Below, in pieces: positions 11,326 through 22,200 of a stretch of DNA of 64,000 nt. Within the stretch, counting starts at the first letter, position 1; the number at the start of each line of letters is the position of its first letter. Position numbers and translations under genes: made by a program. The notes beneath the pieces were generated by a model, which was given only the letters and a program-made list of their open reading frames with translations, searched no databases and was not told the origin of the DNA. Origin of the DNA: Scolanthus callimorphus (lineage: Eukaryota > Cnidaria > Anthozoa > Actiniaria > Edwardsiidae); assembly GCA_033964015.1 (NCBI GenBank), contig CM066918.1, forward strand, positions 28,479,387 through 28,543,386, given 5' to 3'.

Positions 11326-12791
11326 TGCCCTCTGGTCTGTGAGGATAAAGTGATTTTGTAGCCGCTTATTGTACAATCTTTTTGTAGATTTACAGGAATT
11401 CGTACTCTAAATCTTAAACAACTATAAATCTTTGAACGCTAGCATTGTGTCACCAACAGTTTACGAAATCATGTGCAGACTTCAGCATCGTACAGTAAAA
11501 AAGAACCTGGGTTTTAAGAACCTGTTCGACAAAAATGTTCATTCTAAGCCCCTCCACATAAGAACGTGTCAACCGTAAAATTTAAGTTAGGTTCTTATCA
11601 GTGGAGTTGCTGTGCAACAACCTGTGTATAGGTAGACACTGCCTGAATAAAGATGATCATCTGATTACATTTAAAAGTAACTTGACATTTCTTTCAAGCT
11701 TAAGTGATGTGTTCACTGGGTTAATTACCATTCAAATAATCCTCAAATGTATTTTAATATTATATTTATAGGAAATTCATATGAAAATTGCTTTAAGACC
11801 ATTTATATAGATTCTGCTTAGGCTAAATTAAAAAATCCACGTTTCCTATATGCGGATTTTTAGTGTATTACACACCACGTGGGATACTGATATACTTATG
11901 TCAATCTATCAGATTCTCTACAGTAACGGACTTAGAACACAAGAATGCTCAACGGAATCTAAGCGGCTTCCAGGATGCACATGCCTCCCTTGGGAGCAAA
12001 TCAAAACAACCACGCGAAATACAGACATGCTAACAACTTTGCTAGCTAAAAAAAACGAGAAACCTCTGCTAACAGAGTATAATTCTGCGGAACTCCCGCT
12101 TTCCATTTCCGAACGCCAAACTCGTTTTGCCATCCGTCCATCAAACCTTTAACCTTTCAAGAAAGTCACATGGATTATTATTAAGTTTCGTTTGTATTTT
12201 ATACTGGAAAACGTGGTTTTGAATAGCCCTTTTTAGTTAAAAAAAACGCTCAAAGCCTCCGCAAAATCAACCAGAGATTTACGTAAGTAAAACCACGCCT
12301 TTATTGAGAAAGGAGAGAAAAAGGTTTTCGAACGGGAACTCCTGCGTTTCTGTTTATTTGGGCCATTCGGATATTGTTTTCAAGAATGAAAAGTTATCAG
12401 AAAAGTTATTTATCAGAGTCGTGCGCCATAGTAAATGAAATGAATTCAACTCGAATTTTGTTGTGCGCCATAGTAAATGAATTCAACTCGAATCTTGCAT
12501 AACAGCGGAATCGGGATTTTTTTCGAAAACGATTCAAGGACTTGAATCGTTTTTTTTTCCATAGACTTATTCCTAAAAGCGATGAGGCATGATAAATCCA
12601 TCGAAACATCTAAACCAATTGGATCAATGCCTCAGCGCAAGTCTGACGTACAAACAATACCAAACAAGATAAAACTTGTAAACTTGTTTGACTTATGGAT
12701 ATTTGAATAAGGCGAACTCACACATTAAGCGTAACTTCCAGTCTTGAACTGTTAAAATCGCTAAAGGCTCACGTTATTTTGTCATTCTAAA

Positions 12792-14117
12792 ATGGCAATA
12801 CTGAAACACATCCTGATCTTGCTGATTGCTGTTTATTTGGCTGAAGGAAAGTCAACGCCTTCCAGTTTGAAAATGCCTAAAAGCTCGAAAGTTTTCCCCA
12901 TAACTTTCAATTGCAACAATGGCGCGACGAAAGCCATTCTGAAACAAATTCAAATCCGGCTGATGAACATCGAAAAGAAGCTGAAAGGAGGAAATGGAGA
13001 AAAACCGCTGACAAAGTGTAAAGGTAACTGCTCCAAAAAATGTTTGCTAAATTGTGCATTAAGCGCATTGTGCATTCGCTGCGTTCATTCGTAAAATATT
13101 GTTCTTGCCACTCGAAAATAAAACTCATATCTTCGCGCCACCGTGTAATATCCTCTATTTATTAATTCAAAAACTGCTCTAGGGGTTAGATAATTAGGTA
13201 TAGATGGCTACTAGGTAATGTAAGATCCTCCCTTGGAGTTCTATTATCAAATATCAATCAATGCAAGCCAGATAGTGCTAAAACTAAAGCTTTAGTTTAT
13301 TCTGCAATGTGTTGAACGTCAGTAGCACCGGTTATTTCTTGCTTTATAGGATTTGGTTACAAGTAACAAAATAATACAAAGTTTGATGCGGAACAAGAAA
13401 CATGTATGTTTTTACTTCTTAATACTTAAAATATAAATATTCTCTGTCAGTATAGTTTGAGAATGCTGCCAGCATTTCTTTTTTTATACTTTTGATCAGC
13501 AGGAACGAATTACGGTAAATACGCGGACGATTCCAGCTATAAGCCGTATCCATACTACCGACATGCAGCGCGCGCGTGCGTTATAACTGGAGTCGTACAT
13601 TTGGTGCTCTATATTATTTCTTTGTTTGCATATTTTTCTCTTACTATTACAGGGACGTACAAGAACTGTGTTGATGTCAAGAAAAAGTGCAAAGGAGGTG
13701 ACAAGAGTGGAGTGTACCGAATCGATCCTGATGGAAAAGGCACCTTTAAGGTAGGAAGGAAAAACCTTTACAATCCAAATTATAAGGATCTGGGGCCGGT
13801 TCCTAGAAGGTCAGTTAAGAGTTATATGTAGATAAACGCTTATCCCTCCTTATATGAAAACAGTTTTTAACTTGATATTCATCCTTATTTATAACTGAGC
13901 ATTAATTTATCAACTTTGAATAATATTTAGGCACATTTCAAAGCATTTTGAAAGAGTTTTTTTACTCAATCTTGCGCTCACTCGTGAGATAAATTTTTCT
14001 CAGTCGAAGACAATATTCGTATCTCCGCACGCCCATGTAATATCCTCCATATCTCCGCGCACCCATGTAATATCCTCTATATTTAACAACTATCCCCCGA
14101 GGGGGAGGTGAAAAAGG

Positions 14118-14150
<33 letters not shown>

Positions 14151-16657
14151 ATACCAAATCAGTAGAATAAAATACGGTGATTAAAATGTCCAAACGCAAT
14201 ATCGCGCGCCAAACGAGCTGCGATTTTGAGAGTTTTCTCAAAACAGTAAATAGTTAACCATTATCCTGCGAGATTGCGCAGAATATTGTCTGATACTTAG
14301 CGGACGTGTGACGCAGTCCAGAGTTGGCTAAATCTGACGATATTCTGCAAAAATCGAGCAGATAATGGTTTTATTATTCAGCACATCGATCAAGGCCGTA
14401 GCTAGAAATTTTTGACTGGGGGGAAGGGGGGCAGGGCTTGGTCATTCTTTGTTTTTGCTGGGGGGGGGGGGCAAGCCTTGGTCATATTCGCTGGGGGGGC
14501 AAGCAGGTTTTTCCCCACATGTTGACACTAAAAAAATTACTTCGCTGGGGGGGGGGGCAACTGACCCCCTCTGACCCTATGCTAGCTAGCTATGCTAGCT
14601 ACACTTGATAATCTGTTTTCTCTATAATTTTATTCGGCATAGTTTTATTACCTCCTGCGCGAAAGCGGCAGGAGTATTAAATTCGGTAGCGTTTTTCTTT
14701 TCCGAGGCTTCCAGAGGCTGCGATTGGCTCTCGTCAGTCACGTGACCAGAAGCTTTACTTCTTCTGGCCGCTATTATGGATTAAGAATGCCGTAATCTAG
14801 CTGAAGAAAATATGATCTTTGAGTTTCAAATCTCACACAGAGACAGATTTGTGGTCATAGAAGCTTTCTCAGTGAAAAACTTCTTCTGATAACTTTGAAA
14901 TTGCTTGAAAATATTGATATGACATTGCTTTATGGATCACGCTGGACAAATTCAGAAGGGGGCAATAAAGCCTACACTCGGGTGAAGAGCAGGACGAAAC
15001 CCATGTAAGTAAGTACCTGTATTTTGACGGGAAGGTTAAAAACTCTTTTGACCAAGAGGGGGGATTCGTAAAAAATATGTTGTGCATTGGGGGGATCTGA
15101 AAATTTTGCATTGCAGGGGGGGCATGTTTTTTTCTTTTGACCTGAAAATTTTGCATTGTCAACAAAAAATCCTCTGCCCCCCCCCCTCCCCCCCCTGTAG
15201 TATACATAATGAATGCAGCCTTAGAAACGGATTCTTTTCACAAGATATTGACAACAGACTCAAAGAAGTTTGCAATACAATATGTAGATAATCTCGGTAC
15301 AAGATTAAAAGTCGAACTGCTTACTCGAACTGTTGGCGGATTCCTATCAAACCTGCTTTTCAATGAGAGTGCCGTCTGTGACGAAAGTTATTTGCCGCAG
15401 GCAGCTGCGGTGCCGAAACGTTAAAAGATCTAGCATCGAGCGACCTCACCGACTTCAGGTTGACTAAACTTCATTTAGCGCAGGAGGTAAAAGCCTGTGA
15501 GGCTTCTTGTTTCACTAAAAACATGTGTTACCTTGCCTTCATGAATTTACCTTGTAATATACTCAGGGCAAAATTACTCAAAATGCTGATTGGCTAAGAG
15601 CGAGGCCATTTTTTCTTAATTGAGGGGCAAAATTACTGTTTTCACTTACAATTTGGAAGGTCATGTTTGGGGCCGTTGTGTTTGTTCAAAGCTGTCTAAT
15701 TCAAATGAATGAACAAATAAAAATCCAGACATTTTGTGAGTACGATGATGACGTAAAGCATTGTAAATAAGAGTCCACACCTTATCTTATATATTCATTT
15801 ACTGCGAAGTTAGAAACTCCTAAAACCTCATTTCCGTTCTGTGGTACCATTCAGGTTTACTGTGACCAAATCACTGACGGCGGTGGATGGGCGGTGTTTC
15901 AGCGCCGCCAAGACGGTTCTGTCGACTTCTATCGCGGATGGGCGGACTACAAGAATGGGTTTGGTAAGCTGACGGGAGAGTTCTGGCTCGGCCTCGACAA
16001 GATCAATCGACTGACGCAAGCGCGCGACAACAAATTACGAGTTGACCTCCAAGACACCAAAGGCATTCGCAAGTACGCTGAATACAGTATGTTTGCCATA
16101 GCGTCAGAGAGGGCCAAGTATAAGATGGCCTTGGGGACTTACTCAGGTAGGTATATGATGCATGAATTCATGGGCACTAATCAGTGTAGTCTGCAATCAA
16201 ACTTTCCAGTGCAACTTTTCTACTATCCTCCTCCATTTCAAGTTCCTGGATCTCTTACTGGACTGCATCAAGAATCTAGAATTTCCACTAGCCCTCTAAT
16301 CGAGACTAATATTTCATGGACAGTGTAGCGCATTACGGACATGGACGTTTACCAACTGATTGCACAAGTAACTGTTTGTGTGTTGACTATGTTCCAGGGA
16401 ATGCTGGTGACTCCCTCGGTGGGCATAAAGGACAACCCTTCACTACCAAAGACAGGGACAACGACAGCAGTGGTTCAAACTGTGCTGTTTCCTATAAGGG
16501 GGCCTGGTGGTATACAAACTGCCATTCATCCAACCTGAACGGGCTCTACCATCACGGTAAACACAGCTCATTTGCTGATGGCATCATCTGGTACGACTGG
16601 AAAGGACACCACTACTCGTACAAAAAATCAGAAATGAAAATCAAACCAGTTAAGTGA
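12792..16657 (+). CDS. Fibrinogen-related (ficolin-like) secreted protein, copy 2, intact
   Basis: Four exons joined at GT-AG sites give 882 bases, 293 aa plus stop: 12792-13023, 13653-13750, 15855-16146 and 16398-16657. Residues 1-20 form a signal peptide ([19 protein letters not shown]). A short basic linker and a coiled-coil-like helix ([18 protein letters not shown]) follow. The fibrinogen C-terminal domain starts near residue 80 at [11 protein letters not shown] and includes [60 protein letters not shown] and the final [11 protein letters not shown]. Asp pairs in DRDND and the CHSSNLNG loop match the calcium and ligand region of this family. The expected role is extracellular carbohydrate or acetyl-group recognition, inferred from the family. 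The start is the first ATG before the signal peptide and is shared with copy 1. Confidence 0.9.
13085..13160 (-). repeat. Family A MITE fragment
   Basis: It carries CTCATATCTTCGCGCCACCG followed by TGTAATATCCTCTA, the terminal part of the family A element at 3925-4257 in reverse orientation. It lies just inside intron 1 of FReD copy 2, next to the exon 1 donor. Confidence 0.65.
14025..14145. repeat. Family A end fragments plus a short hairpin element
   Basis: Two partial family A ends (CCATGTAATATCCTC) lie in tandem at about 14030-14085. They are followed by a compact inverted repeat, AACAACTATCCCCCGAG at about 14085 against CTGAGGGGGATAGTTGTT ending near 14143. It is non-coding and intronic to FReD copy 2. 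Confidence 0.6.
14394..14600. repeat. G-rich element related to 8572-8757
   Basis: It starts GGCCGTAGCTAG like the element at 8572, followed by long G runs, and ends in GCTAGCTAGC-type repeats. It sits in intron 2 of copy 2, whereas the related copy 1 element is in intron 3. Confidence 0.55.
15427..15545 (+). pseudogene. PAN/apple-like coding remnant, copy 2
   Basis: The translation contains [16 protein letters not shown] and [18 protein letters not shown], nearly identical to 6597-6760. Here it is separated from fibrinogen exon 3 by inserted DNA, so it cannot be read through into the exon. This favours a relic or unused alternative exon. Confidence 0.45.
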
Positions 16658-17296
16658 GCAACATTGGGAAGCGTCCAAGGGCTCGGCCCTGTCAAACGCT
16701 CAATTGAGTAGAGTCGTAGAGTCAATGTATTAGAGAACTGGTTCATACAATCAACAAATAAACCTCATGATGATGCATTATCTCAAGTGGTTCATATTTT
16801 TTGGTGTGATTTCGAGAATGAGTATCGGTACCCCTTGCATCTCCCATGACTAATCCTATCAGTGCTATGGGGTGTCGGACGCAGTTGGGACATTTGGGAC
16901 TAGGGACATGTCATTCTCAAATGAGAACAACAGGCATTTCAATTATTTTCTGAAGAAAATACCCTACACTGCACCAACACAAAAATACCATAAGGAGTTA
17001 TGTCACGACTGTTTCATTAAAATGTTATTAAAAAGGCCAGTGGTCTACATAAACAAGACAGATTTCTATATTATGCTACAATTCTAGGTTTTCACATCCG
17101 GGGACTTTTGCGGATTTTCAGCGAGTTATTTCGTTAAAATATATCTTCAATAGCTCTGCCAATTTTTAGACTGGGGTCTTATATTGCAAGCGAGATATAC
17201 GCGAACCAACATGAACCAATGTGCAAACCGTTTACAGTAAAATTTATAGCGCCGCCTCAATGTTGGAGTCCCTCAAATTATCAAATGTGCCTCTTT

Positions 17297-17330
17297 GCTC
17301 CGACGAAGGGCTAACGCTCGAAACGTCAGC
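17297..17330 (+). ncRNA. Small hairpin with hammerhead-like core (tentative)
   Basis: GCT (17297-17299) can pair with AGC (17328-17330), CGACG with CGTC, and GGGC with GCTC around a TAAC loop. The single-stranded elements CGACGA and CGAAAC resemble the hammerhead ribozyme core (CUGANGA, GAAA), but the U of CUGANGA is C here and stem III would be minimal. It is more likely a relic of a retroposon that carries such a motif. Confidence 0.25.
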
Positions 17331-17571
17331 AAAACACCATTTTTCCACGGCGTTTAACATAAATCTCAACCCTTGGTTGTTGTTGTTCATATCAAATGTG
17401 CCGTAAGCCCACAATATGAGCTAACATACTCCAAAATGTGATCTATTTGCAAAAGATATTCAATAATTAGCCTTAGAAAGAATCAATCGAAGCCACGCTG
17501 TGGAATCCGCATTGATGGTGTACAAACATTCATAAGTTCAGTGGAAGTGCAGTGGCTATAAGTTAGAGTTA

Positions 17572-17790
17572 ATTACCTCGATTCTCGGGCAGGCCCGAGG
17601 CCCGCGGGATGTATTTGGGTTATTGCCGAGAATCGAGGTAATTAACGGACTCTAGTTTACAGTTGACAAGGTTTTCAGAAAACAGGAACAAATGAAATGC
17701 ATTCTTCTCATTTGAATTTCAGTTTTGAAAAGGAGTACAGTTTACAATTGAAAAGGTTAGCGCATTCCGATATCAACTGTCGTTACTTTT
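17572..17790 (+). repeat. Dispersed repeat, family B, copy 1
   Basis: It is shared in direct orientation with 49824-50065. Both start GTTAGAGTTAATTACC and contain a hairpin whose right arm reads GCCGAGAATCGAGGTAATTA. Both continue through ACAGTTGACAAGGTTTTCAG and AAAAGGAGTACAGTTTACAA. Weaker similarity continues to GATTGACAACGGTTTCCAAA near 17800. It is non-coding. Confidence 0.8.
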
Positions 17791-19264
17791 CAACCCTGAT
17801 TGACAACGGTTTCCAAACAAACAAATAATATACAGCTTGAATGCATTCATTTGTTAGCAGAACACAACATACGGTAAACCGTGTCCATATCTATCATACA
17901 GACACTCATGTTTGATAAATTAGTGTCTATACACAGGCTATTAGGGGATAGTTTACATCAGTATTATTGTGAAAACTCTATTCGACAAGGTTTTGTGTGT
18001 AACTAGACGCATAACTGCGTGAACTCGGGCTTCTGTCTATATCTATCTTTATTTAGTAGAAACCCACTCGCATACTATCACAATCCTGCAATCTCATTAG
18101 CTTCGCTACTCACTTTCTATCACGTAATAGTATAGGGTGCCTGCCTCATACCCAGGCGTCTCAGGGGTGTAAAAAAGGGCAAAAATCCGCGACGATCTGC
18201 GAAAGGTAATGATCCAGATTCGGGCGCTGTCGCAAATGATGCCTTTCGCACGTTTCGATGTAGTACGAATTTCGTCTGTCTTTTCTTACTCGCAAAATAT
18301 CTCGAGAATTGCTGAAAATTCAGTTTCCATGTACAAAAATGAGAACGGCTTTTTTCTTGTTACACTGGAAGCATAACAAAATTGCATGATGTATTTCCAT
18401 GTTTTCCGTAGGAATGCTATTTCACATTATGTAATAAATCGTCATACATGTTTATCCGGTCTAAGAAAAAAGGACGGTGACAGGAAGCCTGGAAGTCTGA
18501 AAAGCTTAATTGCCAGTTTTGGGAAAAGTTTAGAGTTCCTGCACGTGGAAACGATTATCCAGCAAAATCGTGAAAATAAAGTGCAGCTTAGAAGCTTGCA
18601 GCTTATTTTTCAAAACTTGGATTATCGAATTGGATTATAATTTCCAAAACAGAAAAGTCATAGTTTGAAACGTTTTTGGTCCATCACGTTTCGTTTCGTT
18701 TTTGGGGGGGGGCTCGCACTGTTTTAGATCATATTCATAAATTTATACAAATTGCTTCGTTCTAATTAAGATAATTGTAATACAGTCTTGTCACAAATAT
18801 GACGATAATCCAAGCCCATAGGAGGGGGATTCGAACGAACCCCCTTTGGGGTCAGAAAAATCAAGTTTTTGGGAAGTTAACAAGAAAAGCAACTGGTTCA
18901 TTTAACTTCCCTCTCGCATATTTTTTCTCCAAATTCTTCTATACACTTGTAAATTTTATTTCGTTTGTTTATGAGTTAAATAAAGATTATTGTTGCTGCA
19001 CAAAACAGGTTGGAAACACGACAAAATGCTATAATTTGGTTCATACAGGGGTTTTTTTCTGAAAAAATGAGGACAACGAACCCACCTCCAAGAATGCGAG
19101 GTACGGACCTGTAATCGTAATTTTGAAGGCTATTTGACAATTAAATGATAATCGTAATTTTAGGTTCGAGATCATGTTGAATCTCAGTGCCCTCAGGAGC
19201 TTGGTAGCCGCACCCCCACAGGGAACCCAACATATATAACAAATAACCAGTCAGGCTGACCTAC

Positions 19265-22200
19265 CTTCCCCTGGAACTGCCTTTCAGTATCAGCTTGTAG
19301 TAGGGATCTCTCCGGCCATAAGAGAAAAACATGGCGGGATCGCTACAATCACCGCATGGCGACTCTCTCTCTCCAAGACAGAATGTCTGGGTAATGGTAG
19401 GTTCTAGGTATGGGTTGCCTGTGGAGAACCCAAACGACTATCACTCATTGAGCACGTGCTTGGTTTCTTGGCAAGTGAAGCCAAGTGCAACCACTATCAT
19501 GAGGTGAACACATGATTACTAAATACATAGCTGCGTGAAAACCAAACTACTCAGCGTCGCCAATGGTGTCTAAATTTGAAGGATTGCTGACCAAAATTTT
19601 ATAGCTAGTCGCCAAATGGTGTCCCGTCTTTCTGAGTTCAGCTGAGATCCTCGTTTATGTGGTGAATAATTGCTTTTTTTGCAACTTAAATTTTTGGTCT
19701 TCAGGTCCTGCTGTACTGCATGATGTATAATAATGGTTGTGAACAGATTTTCAAGAACATATCGACTGTCATACATCTTGGCCGCAAGTGGGAAGACACT
19801 GCCAGACGAGCTGATTCCTTGCTCAAATTAGCCAATCAGAATGATTTTGTGTTCCATAGAGTACTCAAGTGTGACGTCATAAATTTGAAAAATCTTGAAT
19901 TTCCAATTTTAGTCCAAGAATAATGAAAGACAAAGTGGAAAGAGAATCGGATGCAAAAAATGAGGCAAATCGGTTGAAACGCGACCAAGATATGGCCACC
20001 TGAATACATAATTTTCTTTAACAAATCACTGTATTTTAGACTGCATTCAAAACTTTATGAACGCAACCAAAAATACAGTGATTTCTTAAAGAAAATTATG
20101 TATTCTGGGGGCCATATCTCGGTCTTGTTGCAACCGATTCGCCTCATTTTTGGTGTATAGCATTAATTTATTATGCCCTTTCCAAATCCAAAGACAAATA
20201 TTGCTAAATCGAAAATCACTTGAGTACTCTATTGCCAAGCGTTCCAAACAGATTCTAAAAATATTGCAACTGAGCATAAAAACGTTTCCATCTCCTCAGA
20301 AAATCTTGTCTTATATCAAATGAAAACTAGGTTTTACTTGTATGATGATTTAATCTAGTTATTGCTTCCCAAAACTGCGAAAATTTGGGTTTCTGTCGCT
20401 GGACCTACGAATGTTTCGTTTTTGACAAACAATCCTTTGAGCACTGTGGGGTGAGATCAGATGGATACCATGCAAGTTATGAGATCGTTCAAAATCAAAG
20501 AATGATAATGTTAAGGGGGTTAAATGTCTAATCAGCCAACCTGTTGTTGTTTCTTGTAGTCCTGGACAACATCTATAACAGAAATAAAGGGCACAAAACG
20601 GAAGTATAACTCAACTAAGTATTCAGATGATTTCAATCAATCATTTATTAACGCCACATGCCAACTAAGTTGAATTACAGCTGTTTTGAGTATTCTGCGA
20701 ACTCTCGCTTTTGACTTCCAATGGCGTTCTGGCTTCTGTCAATCAAACTCTTGGGTCTAATTTGAGTCTTAGCTGACCGTAAGTTAGGCCACTTATCTAG
20801 AAAAAGATAGTAAAAGATGCTGTGTGTTGGGGCATTTCATTAGGATGCCGAATAACTGAATTCTATGCATATATGTATTCCAAAGAGTTTCAAAGTTTGA
20901 TTGACGGAAGCCAGAAAGCGGTTTTGACAGTTGGAAATCGATCTGAAGAGTTTGCAGAATACTCAAAACAGCTGTAAGGTGTCAGAACATTACATTACAA
21001 CAAATAAATATATCTTATTAGATGTTTTTTCATGTAATACAGGTGGATATTTTACGAGAAGTGGAGAGTTCCGTGGTATATACTTTTATGTACCCATGGC
21101 TGAGAGCCAAGCAGAATTCCAAAAACATGTGTGTTGCAATATAAATTGATTGGTTGACAGACATGTGATTCATCTGAAACCTGCTATAATAACTTTACCA
21201 CAGGTAGTACAAAAGTCCATTATTTCTTGCCTAAAACTATCAAGGTCGGTGCCCAGCGAATTTACTCTATGAAACACCTATTACTCTATGATTAGTATAC
21301 TTACAATGGTGGAAGTTTATACAGATAGCTTGTACCATCCTGATAAAATAATAATAAAATATTGTTTTTGTTTTCATCATCATCATTATTGAGCTTAAAC
21401 TAAGTAAATAAAATAAATTTTACATATGTATGTAAGTAAGGTAGCCCAGGGGGGTACTCGGATATTAAAATGATGGGGGGGGGGGGGGGGGGGGGGGGGT
21501 CCGGAGCTCCAAATTTGGTACCCAAAAAATACTTGAGCCATAATTTTGATACCCAAAAAAATACCTGCTCCCAAAATTTGATACCCCAAAAAATACCTTT
21601 TATAGCCTAAAAAGGCTATTTAATACCAGCATAGACATGATAAACCACCACCCACCCCCCCCCCCCCCCCTCCGATTATGTTTCCAAGAAATAGCTTCAG
21701 TATCTTGACTATCAAGCCCTCAAGGGCTCAATCATTATCGCAAAATATGTCATTTTTAAAAGCTACCAGAATGAAACTCTGCCACGCTTTGAAGCCTTTA
21801 TTTCCTTGTTAAATGAAAAAGTGACATTGAGAAAAGGATTGCTTTAAAAAACTTAAGTGGTTTTTTCGTTGATAAAAGGTAAATATAGGATTATTGTGTG
21901 TCTGTGGGTACTATTTGTGTTGGAAATGTCCACTGATACTGATTTGAAATAGAAATAAAAGTAGAAGTGAAAAACAAAATTCTGGACTTTCAACTAGCCT
22001 CTCAGAAGTTTCAACCGAAAAAAAATACTTGCGGATTTTTTCAACCCCCTAAAAAATACCTGGTAGAATTTTCAACCAAAAAAATACAAATTTCATACCC
22101 CAAAAATATGTCAGACCCCCTGTCATTTTATATCTGAGTACCCCTGGGTAAGGTATAAGGAAGCTATGCCTTCATGCAAGATAAATTGGGTCACCTTTTA

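Larger units (their letters stand above)
11326..16945 (+). repeat. Segmental duplication, copy 2
   Basis: This is the direct paralogue of 1-9422, with exon 1 starts 11,313 bp apart. It lacks most insertions found in copy 1. It has its own differences: a roughly 50-bp local tandem duplication near 12415-12490 (GTGCGCCATAGTAAATGA twice), family A fragments near 13085-13160 and 14025-14085, G-rich elements at 14394-14600, and an insertion of about 200-260 bp near 15545-15810. Confidence 0.93.
16946..19264. other. Gap between FReD copy 2 and the last WDR7 exon found
   Basis: No gene was recognised here. It contains a compact hairpin at 17297-17330, the family B repeat from about 17572, and scattered AT-rich sequence. 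I searched the minus strand for the remaining WD repeats and C-terminal region of the WDR7-like gene and found none. Confidence 0.55.

Noticed and set aside
13601..13831. Continuous 76-aa frame around FReD exon 2 of copy 2
   Set aside because: The reading beyond 13750 runs through a good GTAGGA donor into intron. The spliced join to VYCD at 15855 matches the family.
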